Assembly: GCA_026129485.1 (NCBI GenBank)
Contig: JAHCHY010000008.1
Coordinates: forward strand, 120,657 to 184,656
DNA from: Cyclobacteriaceae bacterium
Lineage (GTDB): Bacteria > Bacteroidota > Bacteroidia > Cytophagales > Cyclobacteriaceae
Direction of reading: 5' to 3'
Length of the DNA: 64,000 bases
Shown: in pieces, positions 48,011 to 55,618 of the stretch
How the letters are laid out: the number at the start of each line of letters is the position of its first letter
How positions within the stretch are numbered: position 1 is the stretch's first letter
Made by a program: the position numbers and the translations under genes
Notes under the pieces: generated by a model
What the model saw: the letters and a program-made list of their open reading frames with translations, nothing else
Database searches by the model: none
Told to the model about the DNA's origin: nothing

Positions 48011-49290
48011 AGGATGAATCCATCTTAGTGGTGGGTGCAGGCATTACCGGGTTATCGCTGGCGTATTGGCTAACACAACAAGGCAAACATGTAATACTGG
48101 TTGAAGCAGCCGCTCAAGCCGGTGGCGTAATGGCTACTCACTACAAGGAAGGTTTTGAAATAAACGAAGGCCCGGTTTCGTGCGCATCAACTCCGCTGAT
48201 TGAACAGTTGGCGAACGAGTTAAATCTGACGGTGGAATATCCCACAACAGCTTCCTCCAAACGGTTTATCTATTCTCAAAACAAAATGCACCACGTATCA
48301 CCGCTTACGTTGCTGGCCGGATCGTTGCTATCCGTGCGCGGAAAGATTGCCTTGTTTCGTGATTTGTTTTGCAAAGCATACAATGAGCCGCAGCAAGATG
48401 AAAGCATCGCTTCGTTTGCACGAAGACATTTTGGTGAAGAGGCTCATCAAAAACTACTGGCACCGGTTATAGGTGGCATTTATGCAGGCGATACCGAAAA
48501 GCTGAGCATGCAGTATTGTTTGCCGAAGCTAAGGGAGATTACCCGTAAACATGGTTCGTTACTGAAAGGCTTCCGCAAAGAAGACGTGAAGGGTAATCGT
48601 AAAATAATTTCATTTGAAGGTGGTCTTGTGCGCCTGATCCATGCTTTGGAGCAAAATATAAAACAGCTTATTCGCTATAACGCAAAAGTGATTTCCTTTT
48701 CGAAGGATGACCAAGGTTATCGCGTAACAATCCGTCAGGGCGAACATCATACAACAGGATCATTCAGCAAAATTTACTTTACCGTGCCGGCCTATGCGCT
48801 GGCCGACATCATTAAGCCGGTTAATGAAACATTATCGCAACAACTCCTGAAGGTAAATTATGCGCCTGTAACACAATGGTATTTAACAGCCGATAAAACA
48901 CAGGTTGACGGCTTTGGTTTTTTAGTTCCTCCTGCTGACGGCTTGCCTTTGCTGGGTGCCATAAATCTTTCCGGTATTTTCCCGGCAAAAGCTCCTTCCG
49001 GTAAATCGTTATTCGTAGTATTTACCAACAGCTCCGCGCAAGCGCAGTCAGAAAAAATACTTGCTGATGAGCTGAGCCGGGCTACCGGTGCCCGCCAGGT
49101 GCGTTGCATCCATTCCAGAACATGGCCCCGGGCCATTCCGCAACCTCATGTAGGCCATGCAAATCTGTTCAAACACATTTCTCACTTCGAAGAGCAGCAT
49201 CCGGGTATCCGTTGTCTCGGAAATTTTATTTCGGGTGTATCTGTGGGCGATTGCGTAGCCGCTGCGTACTGGGCGGCACATCAAAAATAG
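48001..49290 (+). CDS. hemG: Protoporphyrinogen oxidase (HemG/HemY, FAD type)
   Basis: The ATG at 48001 gives MELKDESILVVGAGITGLSL; an upstream ATG at 47944 would lie far inside hemH. The N-terminus is a dinucleotide-binding motif (VVGAGITGLSLAYWLTQQGKHVILVEAAAQAGG) of the FAD-dependent PPOX family, followed by KLLAPVIGGIYAGDTEKLSMQ and C-terminal RAIPQPHVGHANLF with GNFISGVSVGDCVAAAYWAA. It oxidises protoporphyrinogen IX to protoporphyrin IX. It overlaps hemH by 10 bp, so the two are coupled and supply the last two steps. Confidence 0.93.
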   Translation: MELKDESILVVGAGITGLSLAYWLTQQGKHVILVEAAAQAGGVMATHYKEGFEINEGPVSCASTPLIEQLANELNLTVEYPTTASSKRFIYSQNKMHHVSPLTLLAGSLLSVRGKIALFRDLFCKAYNEPQQDESIASFARRHFGEEAHQKLLAPVIGGIYAGDTEKLSMQYCLPKLREITRKHGSLLKGFRKEDVKGNRKIISFEGGLVRLIHALEQNIKQLIRYNAKVISFSKDDQGYRVTIRQGEHHTTGSFSKIYFTVPAYALADIIKPVNETLSQQLLKVNYAPVTQWYLTADKTQVDGFGFLVPPADGLPLLGAINLSGIFPAKAPSGKSLFVVFTNSSAQAQSEKILADELSRATGARQVRCIHSRTWPRAIPQPHVGHANLFKHISHFEEQHPGIRCLGNFISGVSVGDCVAAAYWAAHQK

Positions 49291-49344
49291 CCCGATCGGT
49301 ATTATCTGTATCAACATCCGTACAGCCTCGCTCGTCTTTATCTC

Positions 49345-49365
49345 ATTTTGTTATTTTTACAAAAT
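49345..49365. promoter_or_regulatory. Inverted repeat upstream of the AraC gene
   Basis: ATTTTGT, a 7-nt spacer and ACAAAAT form a perfect 7-7-7 inverted repeat that contains a -7-like TATTTTTA. It lies about 57 bp before the AraC-type gene and could be its promoter region or operator. Confidence 0.4.
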
Positions 49366-49421
49366 ACATTCGATTTTAGTGAAATTGATGGTCTTTTTTA
49401 ATACTTATACAGGTATTTTTA

Positions 49422-50306
49422 ATGGATAGAAATCATCAGGCGCATGAGGCATCAGGAACGGTAATCCATGAGTTAATGGTCAGGAATGATGAATACCTGG
49501 CCATTGCATCCGCAGAAGCGAATGCCCGCTTTCAGCATAATATTCAAAAAGACCTGGTGCATTTTTATTTTGCCCTCGATGCCAGCGCCATCTTCGAGTT
49601 TAGTCCGCAGTATAGCCGCGAGCTAACGCAGGGTAAGAGCTATTTCATTTACGATCCCACCCGCGATTACCCGGTTACGTTGCACCTGTCTAAGGGGTGC
49701 CGGTTGGTGATGTTGTTTATCTCGATCGAGAATATGCATCACCTGTTTATTCATGATTCGCACGAGGTATCTTTCCTGAAGTCAGAGAGCATTACGCGAA
49801 AATTTTATGAGGAGCGTGAAACTACCTCTAACCTGCACATCGTTCTGAACAACCTGTTCAGGCCGCTTCAAAATGATTCGTTGCCTAAGCTGTTTTATCA
49901 TGGAAAGGTGATGGAAATACTCAGCTTTTACTTTTCGAACCAGCTTCCCGAAGAATCTTGCCCCTATCTGAGTAATGAGAAAATGATTGGCAAGCTGAAG
50001 CAGGCCAAGGATTTTATACTCGAGCATATCGATTCGCCCCCAAGCCTTAAAGAAGTTGCGCGGGTAGCCGGGTTAAACCAACAACAATTAAAGGCGGGAT
50101 TTAAAAAGGTCTTTGGCAACACAGTCTATAATTACCTGATGGACCACCGGATGGAGCAAGCACGTATATTACTTGATTCAGGGAAATACCATGTTAAAGA
50201 AGTTTCGTACCGGGTAGGGTACACCAATACCAGCCACTTCATATCGTATTTTCGAAGAAAGTATGGCGTTACACCCAAGAAATACCTGATGGGAAGATTC
50301 CGTTGA
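49422..50306 (+). CDS. AraC-family transcriptional regulator
   Basis: 294 residues. The N-terminal half is a beta-rich sensory domain (LVHFYFALDASAIFEFSPQ, FIYDPTRDYPVTLHLSKGCRLVMLFI) similar in pattern to PchR-type regulators of siderophore and heme genes. The C-terminal AraC DNA-binding domain has two HTHs: SLKEVARVAGLNQQQLKAGFKKVFG and HVKEVSYRVGYTNTSHFISYFRRKYGVTPKKYL. Its place after the heme cluster suggests it responds to iron or heme state, but the ligand is unknown. An inverted repeat lies upstream. Confidence 0.9.
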   Translation: MDRNHQAHEASGTVIHELMVRNDEYLAIASAEANARFQHNIQKDLVHFYFALDASAIFEFSPQYSRELTQGKSYFIYDPTRDYPVTLHLSKGCRLVMLFISIENMHHLFIHDSHEVSFLKSESITRKFYEERETTSNLHIVLNNLFRPLQNDSLPKLFYHGKVMEILSFYFSNQLPEESCPYLSNEKMIGKLKQAKDFILEHIDSPPSLKEVARVAGLNQQQLKAGFKKVFGNTVYNYLMDHRMEQARILLDSGKYHVKEVSYRVGYTNTSHFISYFRRKYGVTPKKYLMGRFR

Positions 50307-50348
50307 ATAGCATGCCGGCCTAAGATCTGCGGTTCTGTTCACTCGAAT

Positions 50349-50382
50349 AAAACAAAAAAGCCATCCGGCATTTTGGATGGCT
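50349..50382 (-). terminator. Intrinsic terminator of tRNA-Leu
   Basis: AGCCATCC/GGATGGCT stem with an 8-nt loop; on the minus strand it is followed by TTTTTGTTTT, so it ends the tRNA-Leu transcript. Confidence 0.75.
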
Positions 50383-50408
50383 CTCTAATCATTTGCTTTT
50401 CAGCGTTG

Positions 50409-50490
50409 TACCTAAGGCCGGAATCGAACCGGCACGCCCGAAGGCACACGATTTTGAGTCGTGCGCGTCTACCAGTTCCGCCACTCAGGC
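50409..50490 (-). tRNA. tRNA-Leu (CAA)
   Basis: 82-nt class II tRNA with a long variable arm (GTGCCTTCGGGCGTG region). Acceptor GCCTGAG pairs with CTTAGGT (G-U at the end), the anticodon stem is CACGA/TCGTG with loop CTCAAAA, anticodon CAA, T-loop TTCGATT and discriminator A. The nearby minus-strand hairpin terminates it. Confidence 0.95.
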
Positions 50491-50597
50491 ATTATAACTG
50501 TTTAGCACTGGTAAAACTTCTAAACAGGGCTGCAAAGATGGGCAAATCCTCGTTTTTGCCAAAATCACAACTCAATATCTTGCTACTAACATCTTAT

Positions 50598-51365
50598 TTA
50601 TTCATCAAAAGTAATGTTTACAGGGCTATCGTATTGCAGACCCAGCAATTCGCTGGCATTACCTTTAAAAATACCTATCTCCAGAAAACCGAGACTATTG
50701 AAAATCAAAAAGCAATCGCCCTGCTCGGTTTGGAAGTAATTGGTATGCACCCGCCTGAATTTCTCACCGCCAAACTGCACGGTATAATTTCGTCCCTTGG
50801 TAAGAATATCGAAATCAACCTTACTGATGTTGGTAATCAGGTTTCCATAGTTATCCACCCGCACCACATGGCCGGCAATTATTTTGCGGGTTGCTTTTAC
50901 CTGGCGGTTCAGCATTTTGCGGTATGCCTCTACCGGGGCCCCGATTGCGCTTAGCGTTTCGCCATTCGCTATGCGCGCAGCAGCCGGTGCCAGTATGTCT
51001 TTCTCCGGGAAAGTTACTTCGCCTGTTTTGGGTAGCTGAACTGCCTGCTGGTGAACCTGATCGCTGATCAGGCCGAATAAACCATTATCAACACCTACAA
51101 AAAAATGATCTTCCAGCTGAATGGCCAGGTACTGATCATCCCGGTTACCGGTTGAATCCACCCCCACCAAATGCACGGTGCCTTTCGGGAAATCGCGGAA
51201 CACCGACTTTAGCACGTATGCCCCGTGGGCAATATCGCATGGCATAATGCGGTGGCTGATATCGACCACAGTTACGCCCGGATTCATGCTGATAATTCTC
51301 GCTTTGATGGCGCCTGCGTAATGATCGCTATCCCCACTATCGGTAAGAAGTGTAATAATCGCCAT
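50598..51365 (-). CDS. SAM-hydroxide adenosyltransferase (DUF62 family)
   Basis: 255 residues. IITLLTDSGDSDHYAGAIKARI, VVDISHRIMPCDIAHGAYVLKSVFRDFPKGTVHLVGVDS and the two-domain layout ending GIFKGNASELLGLQYDSPVNI are those of the DUF62/fluorinase-like family. Members hydrolyse SAM to adenosine and methionine with an activated hydroxide; the chlorinase and fluorinase relatives are rarer, and the Asp-Arg-His triad of the hydrolase appears possible in VGVDSTGNRDDQ. It is divergent from phoH. The physiological role is unknown. Confidence 0.9.
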   Translation of the reverse strand: MAIITLLTDSGDSDHYAGAIKARIISMNPGVTVVDISHRIMPCDIAHGAYVLKSVFRDFPKGTVHLVGVDSTGNRDDQYLAIQLEDHFFVGVDNGLFGLISDQVHQQAVQLPKTGEVTFPEKDILAPAAARIANGETLSAIGAPVEAYRKMLNRQVKATRKIIAGHVVRVDNYGNLITNISKVDFDILTKGRNYTVQFGGEKFRRVHTNYFQTEQGDCFLIFNSLGFLEIGIFKGNASELLGLQYDSPVNITFDE

Positions 51366-51389
51366 TGCAGGTAGTTAAGGCGTTTTGGC

Positions 51390-51423
51390 TTGGACCGGAT
51401 TTTTTTACTTTTACGCAACAAAA
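51390..51423 (+). promoter_or_regulatory. Promoter of phoH
   Basis: TTG at 51390-51392, 23-nt spacer, TACTTTTA at 51416-51423. It lies downstream of the ATG at 51385 and supports the later start of phoH. Confidence 0.55.
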
Positions 51424-51450
51424 TTAATTGATTTCAACCACTTTACTTCA

Positions 51451-52413
51451 TTGATAGAAAAAACCATTACACTGGAAGATGTTTCGCTCACCGATTTCCT
51501 GGGTGTAGAAAACAAGAACATCAGCGAGCTGGCTGCCGCTTTTCCCAAAACAAAAATCATCTCGCGCGGAAATGAAATTCTGGTTAGAGGCGAGGCCCCG
51601 GACCTGATCCAGGTAACCGAAGTGCTTAATTCCCTTATCGATCACTTTCACCAGTTCGGACGGGTAACAGAAGAGAACGTGCGCGGCTACATTGCACAGG
51701 AGCGGCAGGAGTTTATACCTGAAGATTCGCCCGATGGCATTATATTATATGGTACAAAAGGCTCGCCTATCAAAGCCAAAACCGTAAACCAGCAACGCCT
51801 GGTTAAGGCCGTTCGCGAACATGACCTCGTGTTTGCGCTTGGCCCTGCCGGAACGGGTAAAACTTTTGTTTCGGTGGCGATGGCGGTAAAGGCATTAAAG
51901 AACAAGCAGGTAAAGAAAATCATTATTACACGCCCCGCGGTTGAAGCCGGTGAAAACCTCGGTTTCCTGCCGGGCGATCTGAAAGAAAAAATCGATCCGT
52001 ACCTGCGCCCGATTTACGATGCGCTGAACGATATGGTGCCGTTCGAAAAGCTGAAGTATTACATGGAGCGCGAGATCATTGAAATCGCTCCGCTCGCCTA
52101 CATGCGCGGCCGCACGCTTAACAATGCGTTTATCCTGCTGGATGAAGCCCAGAACACTACGCCCATGCAAATGAAAATGTTTCTTACCCGCATGGGGCCT
52201 GACTCCAAGATGATTGTTACGGGCGATACCTCGCAGATTGATTTGCCGCCCAACCAGCGTTCGGGCCTGAAAGAAGCTGTGCGTATTTTAAACCGGGTAA
52301 AGGGTATTGGCTTTGTAGAGCTGAACGAACGCGATGTGGTGCGCCATAAATTAGTGCGCGATATAATTGAAGCTTACGGAAAAGTTGTAAACCAATCTAA
52401 AGAACAGGAATAA
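51451..52413 (+). CDS. phoH: PhoH-like ATPase
   Basis: I start at the TTG at 51451 (LIEKTITLEDVSLTDFLGVENKN, read as Met), the family's usual opening, because the ATG at 51385 precedes the promoter at 51390-51423. It has a KH-like N-terminal part and the PhoH ATPase core: Walker A in GPAGTGKTFVSVA, RPAVEAGENLGFLPGDLKEK and Walker B in FILLDEAQNTTPMQMKMFLTRMG. PhoH proteins are RNA-linked ATPases/helicases, often induced by phosphate starvation; the precise role is unsettled. The stop overlaps the next ATG by 1 bp. Confidence 0.92.
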   Translation: MIEKTITLEDVSLTDFLGVENKNISELAAAFPKTKIISRGNEILVRGEAPDLIQVTEVLNSLIDHFHQFGRVTEENVRGYIAQERQEFIPEDSPDGIILYGTKGSPIKAKTVNQQRLVKAVREHDLVFALGPAGTGKTFVSVAMAVKALKNKQVKKIIITRPAVEAGENLGFLPGDLKEKIDPYLRPIYDALNDMVPFEKLKYYMEREIIEIAPLAYMRGRTLNNAFILLDEAQNTTPMQMKMFLTRMGPDSKMIVTGDTSQIDLPPNQRSGLKEAVRILNRVKGIGFVELNERDVVRHKLVRDIIEAYGKVVNQSKEQE

Positions 52414-52706
52414 TGCCAGCCTACCTGATTGTAGAAGTTTCCATTCATAACCCTTCGGAATATGAAGACTACAAAAAGCTCACACCCGGATCGTTAAAAA
52501 ACTACCGGGGAAAGTTTATCGTGCGAGGCGCTAAAACCGAATGCCTCGAAGGCGAATGGAACCCGGAGCGGATTGTGGTTCTGGAGTTTCCAACTGTAGC
52601 GTTGGCCAAAGCGTGGTGGGCATCGGAAGAATATGCTGCCGCCAAAGCGCTGCGCCAGCGTACAGCCCATACCAAAATGATCCTGGTGGAAGGCTACCAG
52701 CCCTGA
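52413..52706 (+). CDS. DUF1330 domain protein
   Basis: 97 residues with the ferredoxin-like DUF1330 fold: PAYLIVEVSIHNPSEYEDYKKLTPGSLKNYRGKFIVRGA and ERIVVLEFPTVALAKAWWASEEYAAAKALRQ. The family is a small alpha-beta barrel with no known activity. It is translationally coupled to phoH (TAATG overlap). No role can be read from context. Confidence 0.9.
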   Translation: MPAYLIVEVSIHNPSEYEDYKKLTPGSLKNYRGKFIVRGAKTECLEGEWNPERIVVLEFPTVALAKAWWASEEYAAAKALRQRTAHTKMILVEGYQP

Positions 52707-52748
52707 TTCTGCCTTTCAGGTCAACGTGCATTTTGTTACCTTCACTTT

Positions 52749-54824
52749 ATGCAAAAGTGGGTTCCCTATGCTATGGTTCGGATAACCCTGTGCCTGGTGT
52801 GTGGCATCCTGTCAGCTATTTACTTCCCAGGACTTTTACCGGCTAAACCGGCAATCGTTATCCTGGCTATTTTGATGAGCGCTTCAATAGCACTCTATTT
52901 CCTTGCCCGAAGAAATAAAAACATAAGATCAGTTTATGGAATCAGCGCACTCGCCACGATAACCGTATTTGGATTCGTTCACCTGAACCAAAGTACCGAT
53001 CGCCACAACCCCGATCATATTCTGCAACATTCCAACATCAGCGCGTACGAATGCATCATACGCAGCGCGCCCGAATCCAAAACAAACTCGTGGAAATTTT
53101 ACGTGGAGATCGTCCAGGTCAAAACAACTGAATGGATCCCCGCATCGGGCAAAGTAGTTGTTTATGTGTCTAAGAAAACCATCGACAAAATTCCGTGGCT
53201 CTATGGCGACAAGCTGTTGATAAAAGGTACTCCACAGAAATTACGCCCGCCCGCCAACCCCAACGAGTTTGATTATAAAAGATTCCTGGGCTTTAAAAAT
53301 GTTTATCACCAGCAATTTCTGAAAGCCGGGCAGGTGCAGTTTGTGGCGCCTTCGGAGCGTAAAGGATTTATCTATTACTCGCACCGCGTACGCGATTGGG
53401 CCGGCACTGTAATAGAAGCCTATATCAGGGGCGATCAAAACCAGGCTGTAGCCATGGCGTTGGTTCTTGGAATAACCGAAGGAATCGACAATGACCTGCT
53501 GAGCGCCTATGCAGCGAGCGGGGCCATGCATGTATTAGCTGTCTCCGGTATGCATGTGGGCATCATCTATGTCATTATTCTCCTCCTGTTTAAGCCCATC
53601 AAAAAATACCAGTGGAGCGCCTGGCTGGTAGCTGCTGTCAGCATCTTCCTGTTATGGACGTTCGCTTTTGTTACAGGCTTGTCGCCCTCTGTGCTTCGTG
53701 CCGTTACCATGTTTTCATTTGTTGCATTGGCTAAACCGTTGGGCTGGCGCACAAATATCTACAACACATTAGCCACATCCGCTTTTGTGTTGCTGCTGTA
53801 CGATCCTTATCTGGTTATGTCGGTAGGTTTTCAACTCTCCTACCTCGCTGTAATGGGTATTGTTTACCTGCAACGCCCGCTATACAATCTTTGGATAATC
53901 GATAGCCGCTTCGGCAACTGGGTCTGGGAGATCACCTGCATTTCCATTGCCGCACAAATCGCCACGTTCGCGCTGGGTATGCTATACTTCCACCAGTTCC
54001 CGGTGTATTTCCTCGTATCCAACTTATTTGTCATTCCATTGTCAACAGCCGTTTTGGTGGGCGGTATCCTGCTGTTGGGCGTAAGCGCTATTACACCATT
54101 AGCTTTCTTAATAGGCCGGGCGCTTGAGTGGATGATTGAGCTGCTGAACGGAACCGTAATGGTAACCGAGAAATTACCGTATAGTATAATTGGCGGTATT
54201 TATGTTACCACGTTTCAATGCTGGCTTATTATGGGCGCATTGCTTTCGCTCATCCTGTTATTGCAACATCGCAACCGGCAGTGGGTATGGTTAACAATCC
54301 TCCTGTGCGGCATATTTATCATTACACAAGAATCTCATCTTTCACAAAATCTTTCAACCAAGCAGGTTGTGGTATACAGCATTTCCAACCATTCGGCTAT
54401 GGAGTGGATCGCGAATGGCAAAAGCTATTACCGGGCCGATAGTGTATTGCGAAATGATTACGAACGTACCCGGTTCCATATAGTACCCAACCGGTTACAA
54501 CACGGTGTAAAAGTAACGCAAGCTGAAATTCCTTTTGAAAGGGTTCACAACAGCGTTTCGTTTTTTGCGTGGAATAAAAAAAGTATAGCGGTACTGGATA
54601 AACGCAACCAACCCCTGCCTCGCGTGCCGGTCGATTACCTGGTGGTTAGTAATCATGCGCTCCAGCTAAAAGATACTGCGTACCTGCAGCCCGGTACTAA
54701 AATAATATTAGATGGTACCAACAGCAGCCGCTATATTGCCCGTTGGAAATCGGCACGGGTAAACCAGTCGTGGCAGGTGCACGCGGTTGCCGATGAGGGG
54801 GCTTTTATATTACAGGATCATTAA
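52749..54824 (+). CDS. comEC: ComEC/Rec2-family DNA uptake membrane protein
   Basis: 691 residues. An N-terminal part with two membrane helices and a DUF4131 domain (about 30-190) is followed by the competence domain with about eight helices, containing AVAMALVLGITEGIDNDLLSAYAASGAMHVLAVSGMHVGII, the family hallmark. The C-terminus after about 530 is soluble. ComEC forms the inner-membrane channel for single-stranded DNA in natural transformation. The C-terminal metallo-beta-lactamase-like nuclease domain of long ComEC proteins is not evident: no HxHxDH motif. A -7-like TACCTTCA sits at about 52738. Confidence 0.9.
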   Translation: MQKWVPYAMVRITLCLVCGILSAIYFPGLLPAKPAIVILAILMSASIALYFLARRNKNIRSVYGISALATITVFGFVHLNQSTDRHNPDHILQHSNISAYECIIRSAPESKTNSWKFYVEIVQVKTTEWIPASGKVVVYVSKKTIDKIPWLYGDKLLIKGTPQKLRPPANPNEFDYKRFLGFKNVYHQQFLKAGQVQFVAPSERKGFIYYSHRVRDWAGTVIEAYIRGDQNQAVAMALVLGITEGIDNDLLSAYAASGAMHVLAVSGMHVGIIYVIILLLFKPIKKYQWSAWLVAAVSIFLLWTFAFVTGLSPSVLRAVTMFSFVALAKPLGWRTNIYNTLATSAFVLLLYDPYLVMSVGFQLSYLAVMGIVYLQRPLYNLWIIDSRFGNWVWEITCISIAAQIATFALGMLYFHQFPVYFLVSNLFVIPLSTAVLVGGILLLGVSAITPLAFLIGRALEWMIELLNGTVMVTEKLPYSIIGGIYVTTFQCWLIMGALLSLILLLQHRNRQWVWLTILLCGIFIITQESHLSQNLSTKQVVVYSISNHSAMEWIANGKSYYRADSVLRNDYERTRFHIVPNRLQHGVKVTQAEIPFERVHNSVSFFAWNKKSIAVLDKRNQPLPRVPVDYLVVSNHALQLKDTAYLQPGTKIILDGTNSSRYIARWKSARVNQSWQVHAVADEGAFILQDH

Positions 54825-54834
54825 ACCCATTACC

Positions 54835-55608
54835 ATGAGCCAGGTGCTATATTCCGTTGCCGGTCAATTGGCCTGCATCACACTCAACAGACCGGAGAAG
54901 CGAAACGCGCTTGGCCCGGAACTGGTTTCTGAATTGAAAGCTGCATTTGATAATGCTGAGCGAGATGAGCACGTAAAAGCAGTAGTACTGAAAGCCAATG
55001 GTGAATCGTTTTGTGCCGGGGCCGATCTGGCTTACCTGCAACAACTGCAAGACTACTCGTTTGATGAAAACGTGGCGGACTCCAATCTTCTGAAAGAGCT
55101 CTTTCTTAAAATCTACACATTAGAAAAAGTTGTGATTGCGCAAGTGCAGGGCCATGCGCTGGCCGGTGGCTGCGGACTGGCTGCCGTATGCGATTTTACC
55201 TTTGCCGTTCCGGAAGCCAAGTTTGGTTACACGGAAGTACGCATCGGGTTTATTCCCGCGCTGGTGTCGGTGTTCCTGATTCGTAAAATCGGAGAACAAA
55301 AAGCCAGGCATCTTCTCCTTACCGGTGAAATTATTAATGCCGAAGCCGCGCTGGCAAACGGGTTGATTACCGAAATCGTGCCTGCAGGCGAGCTTGAAAA
55401 TCGCGTAAAGCAGTTTGCTCAAAATCTCGTTAACCAAAACTCTGCGCAGTCCATGCAGCTAACCAAGCAATTAGTTAACGAGGTACAGAATTTTCCGCTT
55501 AACGAGGCGCTTGCCTTTGCAGCTAATCAGAACGCCAAAGCCCGCGCTACCTCCGATTGTAAAAAAGGGATTGCAGCATTTCTGAACAAGCAGGAAATAA
55601 AGTGGTGA
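54835..55608 (+). CDS. Enoyl-CoA hydratase/isomerase family protein
   Basis: I start at 54835 (MSQVLYSVAGQLACITLNRP), 10 bp after comEC; the ATG at 54787 is inside comEC and adds unlike residues. Crotonase signatures: ITLNRPEKRNALGPELVSELKAAF, NGESFCAGADLAYLQ and the oxyanion-hole region HALAGGCGLAAVCDFTFAVPEAKFGYTEVRIGFIPA. It hydrates or isomerises acyl-CoA thioesters in fatty-acid or amino-acid breakdown; the Glu in TEVRIGF is in the usual catalytic position. It resembles methylglutaconyl-CoA hydratases from leucine breakdown, but no partner gene confirms that. Confidence 0.9.
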   Translation: MSQVLYSVAGQLACITLNRPEKRNALGPELVSELKAAFDNAERDEHVKAVVLKANGESFCAGADLAYLQQLQDYSFDENVADSNLLKELFLKIYTLEKVVIAQVQGHALAGGCGLAAVCDFTFAVPEAKFGYTEVRIGFIPALVSVFLIRKIGEQKARHLLLTGEIINAEAALANGLITEIVPAGELENRVKQFAQNLVNQNSAQSMQLTKQLVNEVQNFPLNEALAFAANQNAKARATSDCKKGIAAFLNKQEIKW

Positions 55609-55618
55609 TTGATATGCC

